A DNA stretch of 29,932 nucleotides from Aeriscardovia sp. (lineage in GTDB: Bacteria > Actinomycetota > Actinomycetes > Actinomycetales > Bifidobacteriaceae): the NCBI GenBank assembly GCA_017538865.1, contig JAFYIA010000071.1, positions 1 through 29,932 on the forward strand. Reading direction: 5' to 3'. The translations under genes and the position numbers were made by a program. Every line of letters begins with the position of its first letter. Position 1 is the stretch's first letter. Under the pieces are notes generated by a model, which searched no databases, had not been told where the DNA came from, and was given only the letters and a program-made list of their open reading frames with translations. Shown one piece after another: positions 15,952-23,094 of this stretch.

Positions 15952-17156
15952 GCGCCCGAAATCTTTTCCCCTTCTTCTCCGCCAACCCGGAATTGGCCTA
16001 CCTCGACTCGGCCGCCACGAGCCAAAGGCTCGGGTCTGTCATAGAAAAAGAAAGGGACTTTTCGTCTGGCTTTAACGCCCCTATCCACAGATCCGCCTAC
16101 TCTTTGGCCTTCAAGGCCACGGAGGAATTTGAAGGCGTGCGCAAAAAGACGGCCTCGCTTTTGGGGGCCCGGGCCGAAGAGGTCGTCTTCTCCTCTTCCG
16201 CTACGGCGGCCTTCAACCTTCTTGCCAACTCCCTGGGATATGTCGAAGATCCCGAAAGCCCGCTCTTTATAGGGGAGGGGGACGAAATACTCCTCTCCCG
16301 CTCCGAGCACAATTCCGTGCTCCTCCCCTTCCAAGAGCTGGCCCGAAGGCGCGGGGCGCGCCTCAAGTTCCTGCCCATGACGGAGGAGGGCGAGGTTTGC
16401 GGCTGGAAAGAAGCCATAGGGGAAAAGACGAAGGTTGTAGCCGTCTCCAGGCTTTCCAACGTCACCGGGGCTTTCGCGCCCGTCTCGGAAATATCCGAAG
16501 AGTCCCACAGGGCGGGGGCGATAGTGGTAAGCGACCTATGCCAGGCCCTCGCCCATGAAAGGACGGACGTCAAAGCCATGGGCATAGACTTTGCGGCCTT
16601 TTCGGCCCACAAGGTCTTTGGGCCCACGGGGCTGGGCTTCCTGTACGGAAGAAAGCCCCTCCTGGACCTCCTCCCCCCGAGCTTTTTCGGAGGTTCCATG
16701 GTGGAAAGCGCATGGGAGGACAGGAGCGCCGTCTACAAGAAGGCGCCATGGAAATTCGAGGCAGGCACCCAACCCGTCTCCCAGGCCATAGCCTTCGAGC
16801 CTGCACTAGATTTCCTCCAAAACCGAAAAGAGGAGGAAGCAGCCCTGACGCGCCTCCTCCTTGAGGCCTCGTCCATTCCGGGGGTGAAAATCCTGGGCCC
16901 CTCCTCTTTCAAAAACCGGGCGCCCATACTCTCCTTTGCGGTCGATGGGGTGCATCCGCACGACGTGGCCCAGTTTATGGACGCAAACGGGGTTGCCGTG
17001 CGCTCGGGCCACCAGTGCGCCCAGATTCTCCACAGGTCTTTCGGCTTCCCCTCCTCCACTAGGGCCTCTCTCTCCGTTTACAGCGAAACGTGGGAAGTCG
17101 ACAGGTTCCTGGATCTGCTTTCAAGAGTCCGGCCCTACTTTTTGAAAGGGGAATGA
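15948..17156 (+). CDS. sufS: Cysteine desulfurase SufS
   Basis: A 402-residue class II (group II) cysteine desulfurase that uses PLP to take sulfur from cysteine and pass it to SufU. The start is an unusual TTG at 15948 overlapping the sufC stop (TTGA). The N-terminus has LDSAATSQRL and NAPIHRSAYSLAFKAT. The PLP lysine is Lys222 in SAHKVFGPTGLGFLYG, and the persulfide-bearing cysteine is Cys357 in RSGHQCAQIL, with the short loop typical of SufS rather than IscS. The family's usual N-terminal helix is a little trimmed. sufU begins within the last codons (ATGA overlap). Confidence 0.95.
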   Translation: MSARNLFPFFSANPELAYLDSAATSQRLGSVIEKERDFSSGFNAPIHRSAYSLAFKATEEFEGVRKKTASLLGARAEEVVFSSSATAAFNLLANSLGYVEDPESPLFIGEGDEILLSRSEHNSVLLPFQELARRRGARLKFLPMTEEGEVCGWKEAIGEKTKVVAVSRLSNVTGAFAPVSEISEESHRAGAIVVSDLCQALAHERTDVKAMGIDFAAFSAHKVFGPTGLGFLYGRKPLLDLLPPSFFGGSMVESAWEDRSAVYKKAPWKFEAGTQPVSQAIAFEPALDFLQNRKEEEAALTRLLLEASSIPGVKILGPSSFKNRAPILSFAVDGVHPHDVAQFMDANGVAVRSGHQCAQILHRSFGFPSSTRASLSVYSETWEVDRFLDLLSRVRPYFLKGE

Positions 17157-17614
17157 TGGAAGATCTTTCAAACCTCTACCGGGAAGTCATCCTAGAGGCG
17201 TCTAGGGAGGCGCACGGGAGGACTGAGAACCTGGAAGGCGGCCTTGTGGCATCATCTTCCCACTGCGCTTACGCTTCTGGCTTCAACCCCTCCTGCGGGG
17301 ACGAAGTGGAAATGAAGGTGGAAATGGAAGGCGGAGATATAAAAGCGGTGGCATGGAAGGGCGAGGGGTGCGCCATATGCACGGCGTCCCTCTCTATAAT
17401 GACGGACCTTGTGCAGGGAAAGAGCCGGAAAGAGGCCCTCAATCTGTATGAAGACTTTCTAAGGCTCATGGACGGCCGGGGGAAGGGAGAAGCCCCCGAA
17501 AGCCTGAAAGACGCCGCGGCCTTCAGCGGAGTGGCTAAGTTCCCCATGCGGATAAAGTGCGCGCTCTTAGGCTGGACCACGCTGAAGGAAGCGCTGGAGG
17601 AGGCGGGGGAATGA
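17153..17614 (+). CDS. sufU: Zinc-dependent sulfurtransferase SufU
   Basis: A 153-residue partner that accepts persulfide sulfur from SufS. The zinc ligands of the SufU family are all present: Cys48 and Asp50 in NPSCGDEVEM, Cys73 in GEGCAICTAS and Cys136 in RIKCALLGW. ATG 17153 overlaps the sufS stop and has GAAAGGGGA upstream; ATG 17156 is equally readable and would lose one residue. The frame also extends upstream inside sufS but without family sequence. The region just before the first zinc motif (SSSHCAYASGFN) has an extra cysteine that I do not recall in typical members, as does GCAIC. Confidence 0.93.
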   Translation: MMEDLSNLYREVILEASREAHGRTENLEGGLVASSSHCAYASGFNPSCGDEVEMKVEMEGGDIKAVAWKGEGCAICTASLSIMTDLVQGKSRKEALNLYEDFLRLMDGRGKGEAPESLKDAAAFSGVAKFPMRIKCALLGWTTLKEALEEAGE

Positions 17615-17997
17615 CGGCGCCTTCCTCTTTCAAGAACGCGGGGAAAAATCCCACAAGGACCGAGCTCATGGCCCCGGATGAAGAAAAAATGGGGCTGGCA
17701 AAAAGGGTGCTTGAAAGACTCGGGGAGATCATAGATCCCGAAATCGGGATAGACCTTGTAAGCCTGGGGCTTGTGTACAAGGTGGAGATAGACGAGCTTA
17801 AAAGGGCGATTGTCACCATGACCCTGACGACCCCCCTCTGCCCACTGACAGACTCGATAGAGACAGAGATATCGCACGCCCTCTATGGGACTGTTTCCCA
17901 GTTCAAGGTGGAGTGGACCTTTGAGCCACTTTGGAGCGTGGAAAACATTTCGCCCGAAGGGGTGGAACAGCTCAGATCACTCGGAGCCGGAATCTAA
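17611..17997 (+). CDS. sufT: SufT-like DUF59 / MIP18 family Fe-S protein
   Basis: A 128-residue DUF59 (MIP18-like) protein that helps mature or deliver Fe-S clusters. After a charged 30-residue N-terminal extension come the family motifs: IIDPEIGIDLVSLGLVYKVE, the TLTTPLCPLTDSI loop with its conserved cysteine, and the W-x-F-x-P-x-W pattern in EWTFEPLW. ATG 17611 overlaps the sufU stop (ATGA), closing the suf operon. The frame is open further upstream inside sufU, but with no homologous sequence. Its 3' end overlaps the convergent lipoprotein gene by four bases. Confidence 0.92.
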   Translation: MTAPSSFKNAGKNPTRTELMAPDEEKMGLAKRVLERLGEIIDPEIGIDLVSLGLVYKVEIDELKRAIVTMTLTTPLCPLTDSIETEISHALYGTVSQFKVEWTFEPLWSVENISPEGVEQLRSLGAGI

Positions 17998-18845
17998 TCC
18001 GCATTGCCGTTTGCCACGAGGCTTTGGCTTATGGAGAGCTTGCCGTGGACTGTGACCCCGGAAGTTTTGGGAACGTCCAGGGAGAAATCGGCGGATGAAA
18101 GCGTGGTCATCCACTCCCTGCCAAGGTCTATTGAGGGAGAGGAGAGCGCGACATCCTGCGCCGCATTCTCTACGAGGGCGTTCCAGTTAAGGTATCCCCT
18201 ATAAGCCCCGGTCAAGGGCGCCACCTTCCCCATGGCGCTTCCCGCATTGGCCAAAGAGAGGGTGGTAAGGGGCAGGTAGAGGAAGTCCCCTTGGGGGACG
18301 GCGCCCTCATTCTGTCCGGCAGAGACGAGGGATGCTTCGCCGTCTACCGGATCTACCACGGATTTGTCTTCCAAAATCTCCACGGCCCCGGCCTTGCCGT
18401 CTTCGTTTGTGAGCAGCTCCAGAGAGTAGGAGGTGGGCTCGGGTTTTTTGTAAGGAGTCCCGGGGAACATCGCGCTCCAGCCCTTGGAATCCCATTGATA
18501 GAGCTCGCTTGCTTCTTGGGATGCGCTTCCGGAAAGGTCGGAAAAATCTACGCCGCTTCCGGAAAGGTACTGAAACACCGTCACCTTTCCGCCTTCAAAG
18601 TAGAAGGCCTGGCTTATGGAGGTGGAAGGTGAAGGCGCTGCGGAAAGAAACCAGATCCCGCCCTTCTTGAAAGCCCTTGACATCGCCCCCGGAGCGGCGG
18701 AAACGTCGGAGGCCGGGGAAGCCTGTTTTGAAGAGGAAGCCGCCTGTGAATGAGAATTTCCACAGGCGGCGAGAGAGAATAGGATCAGCACGCAAGAAGC
18801 GGCCGCCAGCAGGGCCTTGGCCGCAGATTTTTTCTTCGTCAGCAT
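17994..18845 (-). CDS. Secreted lipoprotein of unknown function
   Basis: A 283-residue protein with a classical lipoprotein signal: Lys-rich N-terminus (MLTKKKSAAK), hydrophobic core, and lipobox SLAAC, so Cys28 is the lipid-modified first residue. A Ser/Ala-rich linker (about 29-55) follows, then a soluble domain (about 60-283) that I do not recognise. It would be anchored outside the membrane. The ATG at 18845 is preceded by GGAAAA and, six bases further, TAATTT, a possible -10 box. It runs convergent to the suf operon and overlaps the end of sufT by four bases, leaving no room for a terminator. The upstream side borders an AT-rich island. Confidence 0.82.
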   Translation of the reverse strand: MLTKKKSAAKALLAAASCVLILFSLAACGNSHSQAASSSKQASPASDVSAAPGAMSRAFKKGGIWFLSAAPSPSTSISQAFYFEGGKVTVFQYLSGSGVDFSDLSGSASQEASELYQWDSKGWSAMFPGTPYKKPEPTSYSLELLTNEDGKAGAVEILEDKSVVDPVDGEASLVSAGQNEGAVPQGDFLYLPLTTLSLANAGSAMGKVAPLTGAYRGYLNWNALVENAAQDVALSSPSIDLGREWMTTLSSADFSLDVPKTSGVTVHGKLSISQSLVANGNAD

Positions 18846-18981
18846 TTTTCCAAATTAGCAAAAACTGCAGGAAAATCTATTGAAATTTACCTCCTCAAGC
18901 TTTTATTGTTTTTTGATGAAAATCTTCCCTCTAGGAGATCGCGATCACAATAATTCAACTTGAATATCCAAAGGAGAGTAG

Positions 18982-19305
18982 ATGAGAACCTTTTCTCTTA
19001 CAACAAACGAACAGAAAAATGCCTCGAATAACCTCTAAGGTTATAAATTCGTTTCGCACCTTTCTTTGCACGTTTCCCTGTATGCCACAAATCCTTTCTG
19101 AAATACCCGATAATTACCCATTGAGGGAGGACTGGAGAAGGTGGAGCCACGGAAGGTGCTCAAGGACGCTCCCACAGATGAATTTAGGGCTGTTTTGGAG
19201 AAAACTTTTTATAAGCAAAGAGAGTGACTTTTGGTATTAGAAGATAGGGTTCTAATCTGCTTGTTCTTTGCCGATTATTGGTATAGAGGAGGAAAAGATG
19301 ATTAA
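18982..19305 (+). pseudogene. Decayed short gene (about 107 codons, several in-frame stops), upstream partner of the 19298 gene
   Basis: ATG 18982 has a good ribosome binding site (AAAGGAGA) and reads MRTFSLTTNEQKNASNNL before TAA 19036-19038. The same frame carries protein-like sequence again from about 19114: EKVEPRKVLKDAPTDEFRAV, EKTFYKQRE, a TGA at 19225-19227, then LVLEDRVLICLFFADYWYRG up to a final TAA 19303-19305. Between 19039 and 19113 the best sequence shifts frame (SEIPDNYPL in the second frame), so a frameshift pair is also likely. The final TAA overlaps the ATG of the next gene (19298) in an operon-like way. I do not recognise the family. That these pieces formed one gene is inference from frame, spacing and overlap. 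Confidence 0.42.
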
Positions 19306-20119
19306 TTCGTCTCTCATAAAATTGATATCTGGAAGTGATACTGATCTCGTTCGAACTCTTAGAGATAAGTTTCCTGATCTATTTACTAGTGATAGTAGGT
19401 ATAAAGAAAGAACAGAAGCTTGCATACTCAAGCTCAAGAACGACTTAGCGCGTGCTAAAAAAGCGTCTCTTCCAAAGCTACCAAGTAATTTTGAGTTTCT
19501 GCCTGAATTAATAGGGGTTCTAAGACGAGATGATATTCTTTTAACCCCTAGCTTTTCTCTACCGTTGCAAAAATATCTTGTTTCACCGTGTCATGCTATT
19601 TCGACTAGGGATCGTCTCCTTATACTTCCCGCTGAATTTCTTAATCCTATCAGTGCACTCGGGAAAGAGCATTTTATTATCAAGTGTGGATCGCCCTCCA
19701 TTTTTTACAAGGACTATGCTGTCTACAGGTCCCGCATGGTTGCTGCAAACAGCCGCTATTTTTCAAATCGCTTTCTTCCACCTACTGAATTGCGTGGAGC
19801 CGGTCATCGCCAACCTGGGGCGTTGGATTTATTCCCTTTGCCTCAACTGGACACAGCGACAAGTGCAAAATTAGAGAAGTATGGTGAACAGCTCTATCAG
19901 GAAGATTGGAAAGCTATTTTAAGCAATCGTTCTATTCCAGTAGAAAAACTTTGCAATCCGGACTCAAGTTCTCCTAGTGGCGTGCTTCTGCAACAGATCG
20001 ATCAAGTTATAGATTCTCTCTATAGTCTTTCCAGTCCTGATTTCAACAGTAGAAAGCAGGCTCTTCTAAAGCTTTATGCCCATAAAACGCGACTTCTTGA
20101 TGGTTTAAACCTCCTATAA
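19298..20119 (+). CDS. Hypothetical protein (273 aa) in AT-rich island, intact, family not recognised
   Basis: An intact 273-residue soluble protein. ATG 19298 is preferred because AGAGGAGG lies six bases upstream; the frame also opens at 19268 without a ribosome binding site. No signal peptide or membrane segment is visible. The N-terminal 70 residues are charged and helical (DLVRTLRDKFPDLFTSD, then a Lys-rich stretch). The middle (about 95-190) is mixed beta-like sequence with HAISTRDRLLILPAEF and GSPSIFYKDYAVYRSRMVAA. The end is helical (QIDQVIDSLYSL, ALLKLYAHKTRLLDGL). AT-rich codon use contrasts with all flanking housekeeping genes and suggests acquisition. Its decayed upstream partner overlaps its start. 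I see no motif that gives a function. Confidence 0.68.
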   Translation: MINSSLIKLISGSDTDLVRTLRDKFPDLFTSDSRYKERTEACILKLKNDLARAKKASLPKLPSNFEFLPELIGVLRRDDILLTPSFSLPLQKYLVSPCHAISTRDRLLILPAEFLNPISALGKEHFIIKCGSPSIFYKDYAVYRSRMVAANSRYFSNRFLPPTELRGAGHRQPGALDLFPLPQLDTATSAKLEKYGEQLYQEDWKAILSNRSIPVEKLCNPDSSSPSGVLLQQIDQVIDSLYSLSSPDFNSRKQALLKLYAHKTRLLDGLNLL

Positions 20120-20136
20120 TGTCCACAAAAGGCTGT

Positions 20137-20222
20137 CCGGAATTTTGATTTCTGAACTTTGATTTTTACGTTTTATACACTGTCAAAACAGGCTTGAATC
20201 CGCCCTAGAAGCCAAAATCCGG
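20137..20222. repeat. Imperfect inverted repeat in the gap before the acyl-CoA ligase gene
   Basis: CCGGAATTTTGATTTC (20137-20152) faces GAAGCCAAAATCCGG (20208-20222), whose complement is CCGGATTTTGGCTTC. The arms match with one gap and two mismatches around a 55-base centre. The rest of the roughly 200-base gap (20120-20318) is AT-rich with no open frame of note. It may be a terminator-like structure or a scar at the island border. Confidence 0.3.
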
Positions 20223-20305
20223 GGACTTCCAAAAAAATCGGAATTTGCCTCAGGAAAAATTTGCCCACGAAATTATTAAAATTTCCTGTATCTTTAAGTT
20301 TCTAC

Positions 20306-20311
20306 TACTAT
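20306..20311 (+). promoter_or_regulatory. Candidate -10 box (TACTAT) for a leaderless acyl-CoA ligase transcript
   Basis: TACTAT ends seven bases before the ATG at 20319, where no Shine-Dalgarno sequence exists. This mirrors the pyrG arrangement and would make a leaderless mRNA. The -35 region about 17 bases upstream (TTCCTG) is a poor match. Confidence 0.35.
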
Positions 20312-20318
20312 AGAGTCT

Positions 20319-22151
20319 ATGGATCAGCAAATCGTTAAGCAGTATACTACGCCTTTGCCCCAGCCAATCGACAGCGACAAAAGCATTTTTGAACTCGTAA
20401 AGGGCAGGGCCGAGCGCCTGCCGGATACGCCCCTCATGTGCTACAAAGAGGGGGGCAAATGGATCGGTTTCAACGGTGTGCAATTCAGGGATCTGGTGGT
20501 CAGGCTCGCCAAAGGCTTTCTCGGAAAGGGTATCCGCAAGGGGGACGCGGTAGCCATCTTTTCCCACACCAGCTGGGAGTGGGTGGCTCTGGACGCATCC
20601 CTGCTGGCGATAGGGGCCGTAGTAGTCCCGGTATACGAGACGAACTCCTCCGCCCAGGTAAAGCAGATCTTCAACGATTCGGGGGTCGCCTACGCGTTTG
20701 CGGAAAATGTAGATCTGAGATCCAAGATAGAGTGCGTGAAGGCGGAGATTCCTTCCCTCAAAGAGGCTTTCACCATAGGGGAAGGCGCGCTGGCCGCTAT
20801 AGAGGCCTTCGGAAAGAATGTCACCGACGAAGAGTTTGCCGAAGCGGCCGGGAAGGTCAGAGGGGAGGATACGGCGACCATCGTCTACACCTCCGGATCC
20901 ACCGGAACCCCCAAGGGGGCGGAGCTCACCCACTCGAACTTTGTTTTCGCCGCCCTTTCGGGCACCCAGTACATCCCCCGCGCCTGCAACATCCCAGACA
21001 GGCGCATCCTGATGTTTTTGCCCCTGAGCCACGTATTTGCCAGGTATATGGAGATGCTGGCTTTCGCGGGCACCCTGCAGATGGGGCTGACCTCCGACTT
21101 TACTACCATCATCCAGGACTTCCAGTCCTTTAAGCCCACACTCCTTTTGGCCGTTCCCAGGATCTTCGAGAAGGTCTACAATGCCGCCAGCCAGAAGGCC
21201 GGCACGGGCTATGCCGGACACGTCTTCGCCAGGGCGGCCAGGCTCGCCCGCCTCTGGAGCGAAAGGGAGCAGGAGGGAAAGAGCCTGGGGCTAAGCGACA
21301 AGGTCCGCTACTCCCTCTACAAAAAGCTCGTCTACTCCAAGATCCTCGAAGTCTTTGGGCCTAACGCGGACTTCTGCATCACGGGCGGGGCGCCCATAGA
21401 CCCCTCCCTGGCGCATTTCTTTGCCGGGATAGGCATGCCCCTTTTGAACGGGTACGGAATGACCGAGACCTGCGGCCCCGTCACGGTCGAAACCCCCACC
21501 AACAGGAGGATCGGAACCGTCGGCGCCCCGCTTTGCGGCATGACCGTAGGCATTGCCGAAGACGGAGAGATCTGCATAAAGAGCCGCAGCGTCATGAAAA
21601 AGTACCACAACATGGAAGAGGCCACAGAGGAATCCCTCGTGGACGGCTGGTTCCACACCGGGGACGTTGGCGATATCGACGACGCGGGGAGGCTTTCCGT
21701 CACCGACAGGAAGAAGGAGCTCATCATCACGGCCGGAGGCATCAATGTGGCGCCCGCCCCCCTGCAGGCGAGGGTGGAGTGCTGCCCCGTCGTGGCCCAG
21801 TGCCTGGTAATCGGAAACAACAGAAGGTTCGTATCCGCCCTGGTGACGCTGGACCTGGAGGACGTGAACCAGTGGCTGGAATCCAAGGGCCTCGCACCCT
21901 GCAAGGATCTGAAGGAAGCCAGCGAAAACCCGGTGGTAAGAAGCGAAGTCCAAAGCGCGGTGGACGCCGCCAACAAGACCGTTTCGAGGGCCGAATCCAT
22001 AAGGAAGTTCGTAATCCTTCCAGGAGAGTTCACCCCCGAAAACGGGATGCTGACGGTGTCCTTAAAGGTAAGGCGCAAGCAGGTGGAGGCCCACTACAAG
22101 GACGTGATAGAGTCCATCTACAAGGCTCCCGCGCCCAAAAAACAGAATTAG
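20319..22151 (+). CDS. Long-chain fatty acid--CoA ligase (AMP-forming)
   Basis: A 610-residue member of the adenylate-forming family that activates fatty acids to acyl-CoA. The P-loop-like A3 motif is YTSGSTGTPKGAELTHSN (about residue 190), followed by LPLSHVFARYMEM, GYGMTETCGPVTVETP, WFHTGDVGDID and the hinge/A8 region TDRKKELIITAGGINVAPAP, ending SLKVRRKQVEAHYKDVIE. The sequence resembles FadD15-type long-chain ligases of actinobacteria. The catalytic C-terminal lysine position is replaced within the LKVRRKQV segment, as in this subfamily, rather than the NGK of shorter acyl-CoA synthetases. The gene stands alone after an AT-rich island and ends one base before a convergent nucleoside hydrolase gene. 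Confidence 0.92.
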   Translation: MDQQIVKQYTTPLPQPIDSDKSIFELVKGRAERLPDTPLMCYKEGGKWIGFNGVQFRDLVVRLAKGFLGKGIRKGDAVAIFSHTSWEWVALDASLLAIGAVVVPVYETNSSAQVKQIFNDSGVAYAFAENVDLRSKIECVKAEIPSLKEAFTIGEGALAAIEAFGKNVTDEEFAEAAGKVRGEDTATIVYTSGSTGTPKGAELTHSNFVFAALSGTQYIPRACNIPDRRILMFLPLSHVFARYMEMLAFAGTLQMGLTSDFTTIIQDFQSFKPTLLLAVPRIFEKVYNAASQKAGTGYAGHVFARAARLARLWSEREQEGKSLGLSDKVRYSLYKKLVYSKILEVFGPNADFCITGGAPIDPSLAHFFAGIGMPLLNGYGMTETCGPVTVETPTNRRIGTVGAPLCGMTVGIAEDGEICIKSRSVMKKYHNMEEATEESLVDGWFHTGDVGDIDDAGRLSVTDRKKELIITAGGINVAPAPLQARVECCPVVAQCLVIGNNRRFVSALVTLDLEDVNQWLESKGLAPCKDLKEASENPVVRSEVQSAVDAANKTVSRAESIRKFVILPGEFTPENGMLTVSLKVRRKQVEAHYKDVIESIYKAPAPKKQN

Positions 22152-22152
22152 C

Positions 22153-23094
22153 TTAGGCTGCCAGGCCCGAGAGCCTGGAGACGAGCATGTCCAAAAACTG
22201 CTCTTTTTTCACCCTGACGCTCACCCGGGTCTTCTTTACCGGATCCGAGAGCCTCGAAAGATCCCCTATAGTCCTCCCGCGCAGCGGGGGCTCGGTCTCG
22301 ACCATAAGGTTTATGGGCAGGCACTCCACGAGGTCGGGGCATATCGCCACCCCCACGGCCAGAGGATCGTGCAGGCCGCAGCCCCCGAGCCCCGGGGCCG
22401 TGACCTCGTAGGCCTTTATGTAGTAATCAGTGACGTATGCCAGGAACCTTCCCCTGGAAGTCCCCAGGGCCCTCCACTTGGCGGTTTCCCGCGTTGTGAG
22501 GAGTGTTTGCAAAGTGACATCCAGCCCTACCATGGTGCAGTCTATGTGCTTTACGACGTAGTCGGCGGCGTCGGGGTCCTGGTTGATATTGGCCTCGCTC
22601 CAGGGGGAGACGTTGCCCGGGTCGGTCAGGGCCCCTCCCATGAAGACCACCCTGCCTATAAGCGAGCTTATGGAGGGGTCCTTCTGCAGGGCGGCCGCGA
22701 GGTTTGTGAGGGGGCCCGTGGGGATGTAGATGAGGTCCTCCTTGTACTCGTGCGCGGCGCGGATGATGAAGTCTATGCCGTCCTCCTCCTCGGGCGCCCT
22801 TTCGGAATCTTCGATCTGGCATTCCCCTATCCCGTTTTTGCCGTGGATGAAGGAGGAGATTTCCATAACCTCGAAAGAATCCTTATTCAGGGCGTGCTCG
22901 AGCCCGCGGTAGACCTTGACGCTTTTGCCAAAAAGATCGGTTATGGCCAGATCGTTCCTCAGCCCCTGGTCCATGTACACGTTCCCGTAGGTCCCGACAA
23001 TGCCTATGAGCTCCACTTCCGGGCTGGACATGGCCAAAGACATCGCCAAGGTGTCGTCAATGCCGGTGTCGAGGTCGAGTATAAGCTTCTTCAT
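22153..23094 (-). CDS. Nucleoside hydrolase (IUNH family), first paralogue
   Basis: A 313-residue N-ribohydrolase that splits nucleosides into base and ribose. The calcium-binding N-terminal aspartate cluster reads ILDLDTGIDDT (Asp7, 9, 13 and 14), differing from the canonical DPGHDD in having TGIDD. Other family segments are IPTGPLTNLAAAL, GRVVFMGGAL, NINQDPDAADYVV and the active-site His242 in GLHDPLAV. ATG 23094 overlaps the preceding gene's stop (ATGA) and has AGGGGG upstream. It is the last gene of the aminotransferase-hydrolase-hydrolase operon and ends one base from the convergent acyl-CoA ligase gene. Substrate preference (purine, pyrimidine or mixed) cannot be told from sequence alone. 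Confidence 0.92.
   Translation of the reverse strand: MKKLILDLDTGIDDTLAMSLAMSSPEVELIGIVGTYGNVYMDQGLRNDLAITDLFGKSVKVYRGLEHALNKDSFEVMEISSFIHGKNGIGECQIEDSERAPEEEDGIDFIIRAAHEYKEDLIYIPTGPLTNLAAALQKDPSISSLIGRVVFMGGALTDPGNVSPWSEANINQDPDAADYVVKHIDCTMVGLDVTLQTLLTTRETAKWRALGTSRGRFLAYVTDYYIKAYEVTAPGLGGCGLHDPLAVGVAICPDLVECLPINLMVETEPPLRGRTIGDLSRLSDPVKKTRVSVRVKKEQFLDMLVSRLSGLAA

Noticed and set aside
19019..19240. 73-codon frame starting at ATG 19019
   Set aside because: It has no ribosome binding site, and the best protein-like sequence leaves this frame for the first frame after about 19113, fitting a decayed gene better than a real 73-residue protein.
2728..19305. Stop-codon reassignment in the AT-rich islands
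   Set aside because: The interrupting stops include TAA, TAG and TGA, and core genes use all three as true stops, so no single recoding explains them; decay is simpler.
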